Assembly: GCA_005765155.1 (NCBI GenBank)
Contig: VCCP01000007.1
Span: 558,001-622,000 of the forward strand
Length of the DNA stretch: 64,000 nt
Source: Zelopaecilomyces penicillatus
Lineage: Eukaryota; Ascomycota; Sordariomycetes; Hypocreales; Pseudodiploosporaceae
Direction of reading: 5' to 3'
Made by a program: the position numbers and the translations under genes. Within the stretch, counting starts at the first letter, position 1. Every line of letters begins with the position of its first letter. Below, piece by piece: positions 39,186 through 53,618 of the stretch. The notes below the pieces were generated by a model. It saw nothing but the letters and a program-made list of their open reading frames with translations, had not been told where the DNA came from and made no database searches.

Positions 39186-40940
39186 TAATATTTATTCTTA
39201 GCTCTTTAATATTAGTTTTATTATAAATATAATTATTTTATATAGTATAATTATTTATAAGATTATCTTATTATAGAATAGTTATATTAAGTTCTTTAAT
39301 AGTATTAAACTATCCTTTATAATAGAAATAATAATAAGTTATAAAGCCTTTCTAATTTAATATTATTTAATCTTTATAAATTAATACTAATCCTTTTTTT
39401 TATTTTTAGATTTAAGTAATCTTTAAAGTATAGATTTTAAAAGGGGTGAATATAGGCTGGATAAATTACTCTCTTTATTATAAGGTATCCTTTATTATTA
39501 AGTTTATAAAAGATATATCTGGTATTCTTATATAGTTAGCTAAGGGCTGAAATCCTAAATAATATTTTTAAAAAAATAATCTCTATAATACTTAAGAATA
39601 TCCTATACTAGAGTTTATTATAAAAACTTAAATACCTTGTTCTATATTTATACTAGTTAAAATAAGGTATATTTATAGGTATTTCTTTAATACTTTAATA
39701 AAATAAAAAAAAAATTATTTTTTATTTATTAATTATTATAAGGTTATTAATTTAATCCTATATTCTTATTATATATAATCCTTTTTAATTATTATTATAA
39801 TTATTAAAGAGTATATTATATAGCTATATTATTTAGATATTTTAATCTTAAATAAATATAATAGGTATTATTTAAATTATAAATAGGATAAATATATAAA
39901 CTATAGATAAAGAGGATTTTATAGCTATTAATTTAAGCTAGAGAATAAGGGAAAGTAAATAATTTTCTTAGAAAAGAATTAAACCAAAAATTTAAAGAGA
40001 CCAGTTACTTTAGATTTCTTAAATATATTTACTATTCCTTACTTATAGAAATATTAACTATTAATTTTAAGGGTTAGATATATAATAAAATAGAATATAA
40101 ATAAGATAATAAAAGAAAACCTTAATAGGATTTAATAGGTATAGATAGGATTAAATAATTCCTTAATTACTAGGATATAGATTTAATTTAAAAAGGATAA
40201 AGTAAATTAATTTTAGGATAATAATATTAATTATATAATTTAAATAATTTAATATTAATAAATAAATTAATTTTTAAAGGTATTAATTAATCTTTTATAA
40301 AATAAAATAGAATAATAAAAGAATATAATTATTATAATATAATATTATAAAATATATTTATAATTAAATAAGGAAGGGAATTATATAAATAGAAAGATTA
40401 AAGAGAGATAGTATTATAATATTAAAATAATTTATAAAAACTTTTATTTTTAATAGGAATTTAATAAGTTTTCTAAAGTAAAAGAAAAGGTTTTAGATAT
40501 ATAAGTATAAGCTTTATTTAGTTTTAGTTAATATAGATATAGGATAGATTTAAGAATAGGTTTATATTTAAGGGTATAATAAAATCGAATTAATATAAAT
40601 TAAGAAAAGATTATAAAGAAATAAGATTAATAGGGATTATTTAATTATTAGTATAGAAATAATTTAATTATTATAATTAAGGTTTAAAAGTATTAATTAT
40701 CTATTATAATTAATTTAATATAATTGGTTTATATACTAATAGTAGAATATTATATATAAAGAGTGAAATTTACTATACTTTTTAAGAAATATTATTAAGA
40801 TCCTCTTTATTAATGATTTTTAAATAGAATTTAAATTAGAAAATCCTTGGTTTAAATATATAAGAAGTTATATATATATTTAAAGTAAGTATAATTAATA
40901 TATACTCTTCTAGTATTAAATTAAGCTAGGGATTATAATT
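39186..40940 (-). other. Post-integrase module of M, 5' portion
   Basis: This continues the module of M on the right of B. It begins just after GGGG (39182-39185), the right-hand target duplication of B, and is colinear with A from about 10856 to 12600. No protein family is recognised. Confidence 0.5.
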
Positions 40941-43900
40941 TTAAATTAAGGTTTAATAGTTAATAGTAAATCCAAAAAGTCTTTTTTAAGATTAGTATTA
41001 AAGTTAAAGTTTTAGGATATTATTTAATTAATAGATAAATTAAAGTATATAAGGGGATTTAATAATTCTAATTCTCTTTTTTCTTTATATAATTCTTATT
41101 TATCTTTAGGTTTAAAAAGCTATATATTAATATTAGATATCTATTAGCTATACTTATCTTTAATAAACTTTTTTAGATAGTTTCTAGAATAGGTCTTATC
41201 CAGGAGAATCCTATCTATTATATAAAGTATATATACTTTAATAATATCTATTTATAAAGTAATCTAATATAGGCTATATTAGTATATTATTATCTTTATT
41301 ATATAGGATTTATCCTGCTTTTTAAATATATTATATATAAGCATTAGATTATTTAGTATTAATTAATTATATTTTGATTAAAGTATATATTTATTAATAG
41401 TATTTATTCTTATTATTAGTTTTTTTCTAAAGTTAATTATCTTTTCTTTAATCTTTATTATATTTTCTGATTTTCTTTTTAGTATTTAGATATAAGATTT
41501 AAATGAATCCTTAGTATTATTAATAGTATCCTAATTAATAAGCCTTTATATTAGAAATTTAATTTTAAATAATAAGATAAGATTATATCTATATATAAGA
41601 TAAAAGATAGAGAAGCTATAGGATGATTTAATTATAGTTCTATTTATAAGAATAGCTATTTTAAGGTATTTTATCTATTTAAAGTCTTTTTCTGATATCT
41701 TTACTATTATAAATATAAGGCTTTAATAATTAATTTTAACTATAGAATTAATTATAGGATTATACCTAGATATTTAAATATACTTTATACCCTAATTGAA
41801 TAATATTTAAAGGAGAAGCCTTTTTATTTTAGATTTATTATTAATAATTATATAAAGTATAAGTTTATATTATTATATTAAGGTTATAATAAATCTAATT
41901 ATAGCCCTTAAATTAACTTATTATACTAGTTAAATTTCTACCCTTTTTAATTAAATTATAATAAGCTTTTATAAGGAAGTTTATATTATAATTAGATAAT
42001 ATATATTATAAATTAAAATATACTTTTAATATTAATTATTTAAATGATATTAGAATTGCTAGTTCTTTATTTTATTATAATATAAACTTTTAATATTTAA
42101 GGTAATAGGCTATAGCTAAGGAAATATTATTCTATATCTTTCCTTAATAGTACTTATTAAAAAGAGTTTTAAAGATAATTATTTTATCTTTATACCCTTA
42201 GATTATATAGCAGCTTACTATTAATTTCTTATAGATAGATAAATTATTAATAATTAATATAGGATAGTTTTTTTTATAGATTAGCCTTAATTAAAGTTTC
42301 TTATCCTTAATAAAAAATCTTTAAGCTTTCTAATATAGTGTCCTGAATTATACTTTATTAAGATCAGATAGTCTCTTTAATAAATATAGGAATCTAATAA
42401 TCTACTAGGATTCTATAGAATATCCAGATTCTAGTATATTTAATTATATTAACCTAAGATATATATTAATTATATCCTTTAAATCCTCTTTAATTTTAGC
42501 ATTTATTTAATTAAATAGCTTTAATCCTTTTTAAGAAAGTCTATCTATTATACTATTATTTTTCCTAGGAATATATTTAATAATAAAATCAAATAATATA
42601 ATATAACTAATCTAATAAATAATAAGACTATCTGATATATTCTAAATAATATTATTAAGCTGGTATATAAGAATATATATATCTATCTTTAAGATAAATT
42701 ATATATTATAAATATATCCTTTAAGTTTTTAAAGTGTAAAGAGAATAGTCTTATACTCTTATTTTATTATATTATAACTATATTTAGCCTTATTTTAATA
42801 ATCACTTTTAAACTTAATTAGATATTATTATTTATCTAGGATTTATATTAAAACTACTCCCTATTCTTTAAGATTAATATTTATTATAAGTATAATTTTT
42901 TTATTCTTCTTAGAAAGATTAAGTAATATTAGAATAGGGATAGTTATTATTATATTTCTGAGCTTGGTTATTATCTTTAATTATAATCCTTTTTACTTTT
43001 AAAAGGCTTTCTTTTATAATAGGGTAATAAAAGAGAGAGTAATAATAATAAAGTTATATATTTAAATTTAATAATAGTTAATAAATCTAAAAAAGGCTTT
43101 AATATCTATTATATTATAATAGATAAGTTATTCTAGGATCTTAATGATTTTCTCTTTAACTGGTTTCCTTTTAGATATCCTATAAAGGAATCTAATAATA
43201 ATAATTATATTTTAATAATATCTTGATTTCCCTTTTAATATAATATATTTAAAGAGCTTAATATTAAGAAGAATTTTATTAAGATTTTATAAATATTTAA
43301 ATATATATTTCTATACTTTAAAAAGAATCTTTTTATTATTATAAATAAATTATAGTTTATATATAATAATATTATTAAAAAAGGGTTTATAGATATCTAG
43401 GATAAGATTAAATAGTATTTAAGTTATAATTCTTATAAATTAAGCTATAGAATTTATAATACTTTAAAAGAGTATATATATCCTTAAAAGATTAATAATA
43501 AAAGAAAATATAATAAAATCTTTATTCTTTTTATTTAATAGGATTTAATTATAGCTAGAAAAGAAATCTAATAATAAAAGTATAGTATATATAAAAAAGT
43601 CTTTACTAAAGAAATCAGTATTAAAAGAGATAAATATATCTTTAAGAATAATAATATTATATTTTATAGTAGTATTAATTAAATAAAGCCCTTTATTTTT
43701 TTTCTTAATAAAGAAATATTAGTTTTTATAAGAGGTATAAAACTCTTTTAATATATAATTCTTAAAGTATACCTTTAATAACTTTATAGCTTTTACTTTT
43801 AATCCTTATAGAATAGGGATAAAATATATCTATTAAATTAAATAAGGAATCACTTTAATAATTTAAGGAGATATAACTAATAAATTAAGTATTCTATTTT

Positions 43901-43970
43901 TATTAAATTATTAAGATAAAGCCTATTCTTTATTATAGAGGATCTCTAGGAAAATATTAATCTTTTATTA
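40940..43970 (-). pseudogene. Decayed pol of element M: RT/RNase H and integrase
   Basis: Inverted and colinear with B 31030-34060. Reading leftward it has RT/RNase H at about 43970-42540 and integrase at about 42300-40940, followed by the module. The integrase zinc-binding and core segments lie near 42000-42300 and 41400-42000. RIP-type stops occur throughout, so no functional product is possible. Confidence 0.65.
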
Positions 43971-46900
43971 GATTAATATATCCTTAGTTTAAGAGAGGAT
44001 TTCCTTAAGGTATTTTTTATAGAATTAGGATCCCTTAAATATATTAGAGAACTTTAAGGTAATATATTTAGTAAAGGGTATATTTAGATTGATTCTTTCT
44101 TTTATTTTCTCCTATTTCTTCTTTTTCTAAAATAGGTTACTATTAAGTATAAACCTATCTAAAGAAATATTATTAATAGGGTTAATTTTATTAGTCTTTT
44201 TCTTATATAAGATATAAATATATATCTTAAAGGGATTATATAATTAATATATTTCTCTTTTTTTAGATTTCTTCTTTTTCTTTAAAAAATCTAATTTAGT
44301 CTTAATCGCTTTTAAAGCTTTAATATACTGCTTTATAGACTCTATTAATATATACTTAATAATTACCTTATTATTATTAAAGTTAAGCTCTATTAATATT
44401 TCTTTATTATTCTTAAAAAGCTATTTTAGATTAATTAATTTCTTATTATTAATTATATCTTTAGTAATATAGTTAATATTTAATTTTTTAAGGAATTAGG
44501 TTTATTTTATTCTTAATAAATAGTATTTATAGTAAAAGTAATTACTTATATTTACTTTATTTAATATTATATATATAAATCTCTACCCTTTTAAAAATAA
44601 TTAAATAATAGCTTAACTATTTTAATAAATAGTATTCTTAAAATAAAGGGTATTATAACTCTATTTAATACTATATATAAGTAAATAGATATCTAAGCGG
44701 TTCCTATATAGAGTTAAATTTCTATTTCTTTAATTATTTAAATAATCTATTTAAAGAATAATATTATTTTAACCTTAATTAGATTATATTTAACCCTATA
44801 TTTCTTAGCTAGTGATTTTAAGATAATATTATCTTTAAAGCCTAAATTAATAAATATATTTATTGCTTTCCCTTTTTAAGAATTAATCCTAATTTAAATC
44901 TTAGGTATTTATTATATATTTAATAATTAATAGCTATTTAAGTATATTTAAGTAATCTTATAAGGTACCTTATTAAAAAAGAAGCTTATATTATTATAGA
45001 GATTATCTTTAACTGGTTCTAAAATATAGAAATAATATAGGCTTAATAGATCTATATTATCTTAACCTTAATTAAATAATACTACTTAATACTAGTTATA
45101 ATTAAGAGGGGCTTTTTTTTATATTTTAATTATAGCTATAATACTAGTATATAATTATTTAATTAGCTTATTAAAGAAAGCTTTATTATATCTTATTTAT
45201 AAATAAACTTAAATTACTCTTATTATATTTTTCAGTTTTATTAAAGATATAGGATTATTTAATCTATTCCTAGGAATATAAAGGACTTTTATTATATCTT
45301 TAATTTAATTTAATAGATTCTGGTTTATAATTATCCTAAGCTTTGGATTAAGATTAATTAATATATAAAGTAATATAATAACCGTTTTTATAAATAAGAT
45401 CTCCTTTAGGTTTAATTAATAATAAGGAAATCTTATACTTTAATCTATTATTTATAATATATTTTTAGGTATAGTTATTAAGTTAAAAGGTATTATTCTA
45501 TTTAATATTAAAATAGCCTTAAAAGTAGCTTTTTAATATATAATAATTAAAGATTTAATTGATTCTTTATTATTATCTTTTTATCTTTTTCTTTTATTAG
45601 TATTTATATTAATTATATATATTAATACTATTTAATCCTTTATATCTTTATATTAAGAAAGTAATATAAAAGAAGTTTGGATTATATTTTTATTAGATAT
45701 AATATTTAAGTATTATAACTTTATAGGTTATTATTTAAGGCTTAGGTAAGAGATATATTTTTTAAAGATTATATCTTTATATTTATTTAATACCTATTTA
45801 AAGTATTAAAAGGCTCTAGCTTTAATTAAGGGGATAAAGGATATAATTATATAATCAAGGAAGTTAATAGCCTAAGCTATTATAAGCTTTTAATAATATC
45901 CTTTTATCTTGAAGAACTGCTATATAATAATAAAAGGAATTATACTCTAGCCTATAATATATCCTAGATTTAATATTCTAGTATATAAATTATATATATA
46001 GAATTTAAGTTTGGTATTATATATTAATTTATTATAATAAAAGGGAAAATAGCTTAATAAATTATAATACTAGTAATTATTCTTATTCTATCTTTTTTAA
46101 AGGAAAAAGATATTAAAATCCTTATTATTATTAAGATTAAATATTATTTAATTAAATAAAAAACTTATTAAGTCTTTATATTATAGATCTTTATTAATAT
46201 ATATATTAGTATCTATCTATATTTTAATAATTATTTAAGTAATATCTTTTTTAATAGTTATATTAATCTTAAGATTATTAATAAGCTTGATTAATTTCTT
46301 TATATTTATTAGCTTAGCTTTAAAGGGTATAATCTTAATAATAATTAAAAAGAACTTTTCTTTAAGGTTAAGGTCCTATATAACTAGATTCTTTATTATA
46401 ATAACTTAATTAAGTATTATTCTGATAATAATTATATTTATCTGATTCCTAAGATTATTAAAAGTCTTATACTATTTAATAGCTAGTTTAATAATTATTT
46501 AATTATTAAAGTATTTTTAGAGCTATTTATATAATATCTTTTTAAGTTTATAAGGATTATTAATAGAATTTATTTAAATAACTTTAATAAGGAGCTTTAT
46601 TAGTATAATCTTATATAATATATAAGATAATAGTTTTAAATTCTTTTAATTTAAATTATATTAGAAAGTATAGAATCTATATCTATTAAATTAGTTTAGA
46701 ATATCTTTAATAGACTTTAGGTGTTATTATTTAAGCGTTTTTAAATAATTTTTATATAATTTTAATTATTATAAATCTTTTTTAAAGAAATAATTCTTTA
46801 ATACTTCTTTAGCTTTTATTTATAAAAGATTATAGATAAATCTTTAGATAATATCCTTATAGGTATTAATTATATAATATATAAAATAATTATATTTCTT

Positions 46901-48248
46901 TTTATTAATTATATTATTACCTTTTATCTTAAGCTTATAATTTAAAAGGTATTTAATAATATTAATCCTATTAAAGTATTTAATAAGCTTAAGATTAATA
47001 ATATATCTTTTAGATTTATTTATAATAAGAATATCCTTAAGATTATTAAAAAAAGTAATATTAATCTTAATAATATTTTACTAAAAACTCTTAATAATAT
47101 TATCCTTTAATTAATTAATTAATTATAAATCTAATCTATTAAAAGAAGGGTTACTAGAATTTATAATAGATATTATATTAGATAAAGGAATACTTAAAAT
47201 AAGGATATTAGGTATAATAGTTTTAGGAGTAGTAATTTTAATGGTAGAGTTAAAGCTATTTAAAGGTTTTCTTTTTTAATATAAAGAGTGTTTATTTAAA
47301 TCAGGGATTAATAATATATTAAGAAGATTAAATAATAATAAAGATTTTCTATTATAAAGATATTTAAATATCTAGTTTTAGAAGGAGTTATTTTAATTCT
47401 TATATAGTAATACTTTATTAATTATATTCTAGTATTAATATAAAACCTTTTCTTTAAGGATAAATATTATACTTAAATTAAGGATAATAATTCTTGCTTT
47501 ATTATAATTAAATAGTATTTTATTTTTAAAATATTAATATTATTTTTAAATAAAAAGCTTCTTTAATACTAGAGATAAGACCTATAAAAAGAGAAGAAAG
47601 ATAAAAATATTTCCTAAGATTAATTAAATTATTAAAATATTAATCTATAGTATAAAAAAGTAAAACCAAGGGTTAATATATAATTAATATTATTTATTAT
47701 TAATTAAATAATTAGTATTAAAAGTTATATAAGCTAATTATTTATAATAATTCTTTTTATATTTACTTATATTTTAATTAAATAAAATTAATAAGTTTAA
47801 GGTACCCTACCTTTTTAATCTAATATTTAATATATAAGTTATCTTTTATATATATTTTAGGTAGAAGCTTATCTTAGAATTAAATATTTCTTTATTTTTT
47901 CTTTTAATAATTTAGTATTTTATAGTATTAGATTTTAATAGAAAAGAAATTAATAATACCTTATTATTTAGCTAGAATAGTATATAATATCCTTACTTTA
48001 TAGATTTTAAATCTTTTAGTAAATAAGCTTAACTCTTTTATTTTTAGATTTCTAGGTTATTATCCTTAAAGATATCTCCTAATTATACTAATTAAAAGGT
48101 CTTATAAAAATACCTATAATAATTCTTCTTGGATTAGTCTTTATAATAGCTTAAAAATACCCTTAAATATATTATATTATTGATCTAGTATTAATTAATC
48201 CTTTTAATAGTAAAGTAAATAAGATATCCCTTTATCTTAATTATTAGT
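43970..48248 (-). pseudogene. Decayed leader, gag and retropepsin of element M
   Basis: This region is colinear with B 20113-23855 in inverted orientation. The leader lies next to the 5' LTR, gag at about 46800-45260, and retropepsin at about 44890-44600. A linker leads into RT at about 43970. Unlike A and B it is not interrupted between protease and RT, so it shows that segment of the family intact (44490-44680). Confidence 0.65.
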
Positions 48249-48643
48249 TTTAATATAAAGAAAATAATATATATAATAATACTAATACTACCTATAGAAT
48301 TATAGTATAATTTTAAGGTAATTATATAGCTAGCTTAGTTTATAAGGATTAAATAGATAAGAAAAGCTATAAAATAATAATATAATAAAATAAACTTAAA
48401 AGATTAATTAATTGTTCTATAATTAATTAAATAAAGAAGATAGCTTTTTAATAATTAATCTTTTAAATATATTAGAAAAATTCTTAGATAGAAGGGGGAA
48501 AAACTTGAATTGGATAATATCTGCTTTATTTAAATAGCCTGGGTATAGCCTATCTACTTATATAGTTTAATCCCCTTAAGTGTAGCTTATATAGCTATAG
48601 CTTAATTAACTAGTAAGAGAGTGTATTTAACCTAGTTATTAAA
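48249..48643 (-). repeat. 5' LTR of element M
   Basis: A 395-bp family LTR in minus orientation. CTAT (48644-48647) follows and pairs with 16341-16344. It keeps a few more CpA and G-rich bases (for example around 48490-48590) than the interior of M. Confidence 0.85.
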
Positions 48644-51600
48644 CTATATATAGGTAAATAAATATCTAAACAGTTCCTATATAGAATTAAACTTCTACTT
48701 TTCTAATTATTTAAGTGATCTATTTAAAGAATAATATTATTTTAACCTTAATTAAATTATATTTAATCCTATATTTCTTAGCTAGTGATTTTAAGATAAT
48801 ATTACCTTTAAAGCCTGAATTAATAAGTATATTTACTGCTTTCTCTTCTTAAGAATTAATCTTAATTTAAATCTTAGGTATTTATTATATATTTAATAAT
48901 TGATAATTATTTAAGTATATTTAAATAATCTTATAAGATACCTTATTAAAAAAGAAGCTTATATTATTATAGAGATTATCTTTAACCAGTTCTAAAATAT
49001 AGAAATAATATAGGCTTAATAGATCTATATTATCTTAATCTTAATTAAATAATATTATTTAATACTAACTATAATTAAAAGGGGCTTTTTCTTATATCTT
49101 AATTATAGCTATAATATTAGTATATAGTTATTTAATTAGCTTATTAAAGAAGGCTTTATTATATCTTATCTATAAATAAATTTAAATTACTTTTATTATA
49201 TTCTTTAACTTTATTAAAGATATAGGATTATTTAATCTATTCTTAAGGATATAAAGGACTTCTATTATATCTTTAATTTAATCTAATAGATCCTAGCCTA
49301 TAATTATTCTAAGCTCTGGATTAAGATTAATTAATGTATAAAATAATATAATAATTATCTTTATAAATAAGATCTCCTTTAATTTTAATTAATAATAAGG
49401 AAGTCTTATACTTTAATTTATTATTTATAATATATTCTTAGGTATAATTACTAAATTAAAAGGTATTATTTTATTTAATATTAGGGTAGCTTTAGAAGTA
49501 GCCTTTTAATATATAATAATTAAAGGTTTAATTAACTTTTTATTATTATCTCTTTATCTCTTCCTTTTATTAATATTTATATTAATTATATATATTAATA
49601 TTATTTAATCCTTTATATCTTTATATTAAAAGAGTAATATAAAAAAAGTTTAGATTATATTTTTATTAGATATAATATCTAAGTATTATAATTTTATAGA
49701 TTATTATTTAAAGCCTAAATAAGGGATATATTTTCTAAAGATTATATTTTTATATTTATTTAATACCTATTTAAAGTATTAAGGGGCTTTAACTTTAATT
49801 AAAAGGATAAGAGATATAACTATATAATTAGGGAAGTTAATAGCCTAAGCTATTATAAGCTTTTAATAATATCCTTTTATTTTAAAGAATTATTATATAA
49901 TAATAAAAGGAATTATACTCTAACCTATAATATATCCTAGATTTAATATCTTAATATATAAATTATATATATAGAATTCAAGTTTGGTATTATATATTAA
50001 ATTATTATAATAAGAGGGAAAATAACTTAGTAAATTATAGTATTAATAATTATTCTTATCCTATCTTCCTTAAAGGAAGAAGATATTAAAATCCTTATTA
50101 TTATTAAGATTAAATATTATTTAATTAAATAAAAAATTTATTAAGCCTTTATATTATAAATCCTTATTAATATATATATTAATATCTATTTATATTTTAA
50201 TAATTATTTAAATAATAGCTTCCTTAATAGCTATATTAATCTTAAGGTTTTTATAAGCTTAATTAACTCCTTTATATCTATTAACTTGGTTTTAAAGGAT
50301 ATAATCTTAATAATAGTTAAAAAGAACTTTTCTTTAGGGTTAAGGTTCTATATAACCAGATTCTTTATTATAATAACTTAATTAAGTATTATCTTAATAA
50401 TAATTATATTTATCTGATTTTTAAGATTATTAAAAATCTTATATTATTTAATAGCTAGTTTAATAATTATTTAATTATTAAAATATTCTTAGAGTTACTT
50501 ATATAATATCTTTTTAAGTTTATAAGGATTATTAATAGAATTTACTTAAATAACCTTAATAAGAAGCCTTATTAATATAATCTTATATAATATATAAGAT
50601 AATAGTTTTAAATCCTTTTAATTTAAATTATATTAAAAAATATAGAATTTATATTTATTAAGCTAATTTAGAATATCTTTAATAGATTTTAAGTATTATT
50701 ATTTAAATATTTTTAAATAATCTTTATATAATCTTAATTATTATAAGTCTTTTTTAAAGAAATAATTCTTTAATACTTTTTTAGCTTTTATTTATAAGAG
50801 ATTATAAATAAATCCTTAAATAATATCCTTATAGGTATTAATTATATAATATATAAAATAATTATATTTATCCTTATTAATTATATTATTACCTTTTATC
50901 TTAAGCTTATAGCTTAAAAGATATTTAATAATATTAATCCTATTAAAGTATTTAATAAGCTTAAAGTTAATAATATATTTCTTAGATTTATTTATAATAA
51001 GGATATCCTTAAGACTATTAAGGAGAGTAATATTAATCTTAATAATACTTTATTAAAAACTCTTAATAATATTATCTTTTAATTAATTAATTAATTATAA
51101 GCCTGATCTATTAAGGAAAGGGTTATTAGAATTTTTAATAGATATTATACTAGATAAAGAAATACTTAGAGTAAGGATATTAAATATAATAGTCTTAAAA
51201 GTGGTAATTCTAATAATAGAATTAAAGTTATTTAAAGGTTTTCTTTTTTAGTATAGAAAGTATTTATTTAAATTAAAAGCTAGTGATATATTAAGAAAAT
51301 TAAATAATAATAAAGGCTTTCTATTATAAAAGTGTTTGGATATCTAATCTAAAAAGGAGTTATTTTAACTCTTATATAATAATACTTTATTAATTATATT
51401 CTAGTATTAATATAAAACCTTTCTTTTAGGGATAGGTATTATACTTAAATTAAGGATAATAATTCCTATTTTATTATAATTAAATAATATCTTATTTTTA
51501 AAATATTAAGATTACTTTTAAATAAGAAGCTTTTTTAATATTAAGGATAAGATCTATAAAAAAAGAAGAAAGATAAAACTATTTCCTAAAATTAATTAAA

Positions 51601-52220
51601 TTATTAAAATATTAATCTATAGTATAAAAAAATAAAATTAAGGGTTAATATATAATTAATATTATTTATTATTAATCAGGTAATTAATATTAAAAGCTAT
51701 ATAAGTTAATTATTTATAATGGTTTTTTCTATATTTACTTATATTTTAATTAAATAAAATTAATAAATTTAAAGTACCCTATCTTTTTAATCTAATATTC
51801 GATATATAAATTATTTTTTATATATATTTTAAATAAAAGTTTATCTTAGGATTAAATATTTCTTTATTTTTTCTTTTAATAATTTAATATTTTATAATAT
51901 TAGATTCTAATAGAAAAGAAATTAATAATACCTTATTATTTAATTAAGATAGTATATAATATCCCTGCTTTATAGACTTTAGGTTTTTTAATAAATAAGC
52001 TTAGTTTTTTTATTTTTAGATTTTTAAGCTATTATTCTTAAAGGTATCTCTTAATTATATTAATTAAAAGGTTTTATAAGGATATTTATAATAATTCTTC
52101 TTAGATTAATCCTTATAATAGCTTAAAAGTACCCCTAAATATATTATATTATTAATCTAATATTAATTAATCCTTCTAATAATAAAGTAAATAAGATATC
52201 CCTTTATCTCGATTATTAGT
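48644..52220 (-). pseudogene. Leader, gag and N-terminal part of retropepsin of element A
   Basis: This is the right-hand part of A, colinear with B 20113-23690 in inverted orientation. From 52220 leftward it holds a leader, then gag (about 50770-49230) and the start of the aspartyl protease, where element M inserted with a CTAT duplication (16341-16344 and 48644-48647). The sequence at the M insertion continues directly into the homologous position at 16344, so the uninterrupted protease frame is easy to reconstruct by comparison with M at about 44680. Confidence 0.7.
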
Positions 52221-52615
52221 TTTAATAGAGAGAAAATAATATATATAATAATACTAATACCACCTATAGAATTATAGTATATTTTTAAGGTAGTTATATA
52301 GCTAGTATAATCTATAAGGATTAAATAGGTAAGAAAAGCTATAAAGTGGTGATATAATGAAATAAATTTAAGAGATTAATTAATTATCCTATAATTAATT
52401 AAATAAAGAAGATAGTTTTTTAATAGCTAGTCTTTTAAATATATTTAAAAAATTCTTAGGTAGAAAAGGGAAAAACTTAAATTAGATAATATCTGCCTTA
52501 TTTAAATAGCCTGGGTATAGCCTATTTACTTATATAGTTCAATCCCTTTAAGTGTAGCTTATATAGCTATAGTTTAATTAATTAGTAAGGGGGTGTGTTT
52601 AACCCAGTTATTAAA
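52221..52615 (-). repeat. 5' LTR of element A
   Basis: A 395-bp LTR in minus orientation. Its plus-strand ends are TTTAATAGAGAGAAAA and CCCAGTTATTAAA. CTAT (52616-52619) follows, matching 7482-7485. Confidence 0.85.
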
Positions 52616-53604
52616 CTATTAAAGAATATATAATTATATTCTATATTTTATATTTCCTTATTAAATAAAATATTTAATAATATAAAAGAATATATAATAA
52701 TATAAATAAAAGTAATTAAAAAAGAATAAAAAATAAAAACTATATTAAATATTAAATAAGAGAATATATAAAATAAATACCTTATTAAATAAAAAGGTTT
52801 TAAACCTAAAAATAATATATAAGAATTTATTAACTATTTAAACTATTATTATTTAATACTATAATAATTCCTTTAGAATTAATTAACCTAACTAAAAAAC
52901 CTAAATTAATAAACTTATTATCTAAATCTAAAAAAGATTAATCTATCTTATTTAAAGCATCTAGAAACTATAAATCTAATATTATATAATACTTATATAC
53001 TTTTAAGATAGGAACCAGATTAATCCTATCCTTAATATCTAGCTTCTTTAAACCTTAATAAATCAATTTAAAGCTTTGCTTTTTAGCTTTCTTTTTAAGC
53101 TTATAAATATAAAATAAATAATTAAAAGCTAAAAAAAGCTATAACTATAGCTTAAATAATTAATTTTAAATATTTAAGATATTCTTTTTAATATTTTTTT
53201 TTTAGAGTTTAAATAATAATATTACTCTAAGAATTTTATTATTAATAAAATTAATAAGAATTATATATTTTAAATATAATAAGAATATATATATATAAGG
53301 ATACTATTAAAATATTATTATAAGAATAACCTTATTTTATATAAGCTATATAATAATTATTATTTTCTATTATATAATAAGATTATTTTTATTTAAAATA
53401 ATAAAAATATAATATATCTATTAATTTATTATTAAAATCTATACCTTTAGTTAGTATAGAATATTTAATAGCTTTCTTTAAAGAATATTAAGGTTTCTTA
53501 ATATAATCTAATATTATAAGAAATAATTCGATATAATATAAATCCTATAATTTATAAATATATAAAAGAAAAAAGATATATTTATAGGCCTTAAAGATAA
53601 GACC
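52616..53604 (+). pseudogene. Decayed integrase C-terminus and chromodomain of chromovirus C
   Basis: Immediately after the target duplication the frame continues the pol of C. At about 52710-52855 it reads as a chromodomain: Lys-x-Ile-Leu-x-Ile-Lys-Gln-Glu-Asn, then 'NKYLIKxKGFKPxNN' and 'xxEFINYL', the family's 'YLVKWKGYxPEENTWEP' block after RIP (Trp TGG now TAG/TAA). Chromodomains on integrases of this clade steer insertion to histone-H3K9-methylated chromatin. About 700 bp of unassigned, degraded sequence follow before the polypurine tract. Confidence 0.7.
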
Positions 53605-53618
53605 TTTTAGGAGGGAGA
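53605..53618 (+). other. Polypurine tract of chromovirus C
   Basis: TTTTAGGAGGGAGA lies directly 5' of the 3' LTR. This is the expected plus-strand primer site, and it orients element C as plus strand independently of the coding sequence. Confidence 0.65.

Larger units (their letters stand above)
16345..48643 (-). mobile_element. Giant Gypsy element M, interrupted by element B
   Basis: A complete minus-strand copy of the 12.83-kb Gypsy family, inserted in the protease region of A. Its own sequence is 16345-19715 plus 39186-48643, about 12,829 bp. CTAT target duplications lie at 16341-16344 and 48644-48647. The LTRs are 16345-16739 and 48249-48643. It is split by B at a site in its post-integrase module. 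The uninterrupted site is visible in A near 10852, where the two flanks of B join in the same order. Confidence 0.85.
7486..52615 (-). mobile_element. Giant Gypsy element A (family of about 12.83 kb), interrupted by element M
   Basis: A minus-strand Ty3/Gypsy element occupies 7486-16344 and 48644-52615, about 12,831 bp after removing M. It has a 395-bp LTR at each end. CTAT (7482-7485 and 52616-52619) flanks the whole element as a 4-bp target duplication inside chromovirus C. In sense order (right to left) it has 5' LTR, leader and gag, retropepsin (split by M at 48643/16345), RT/RNase H, integrase, a long post-integrase module and the 3' LTR. All coding frames are RIP-destroyed. Confidence 0.85.
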
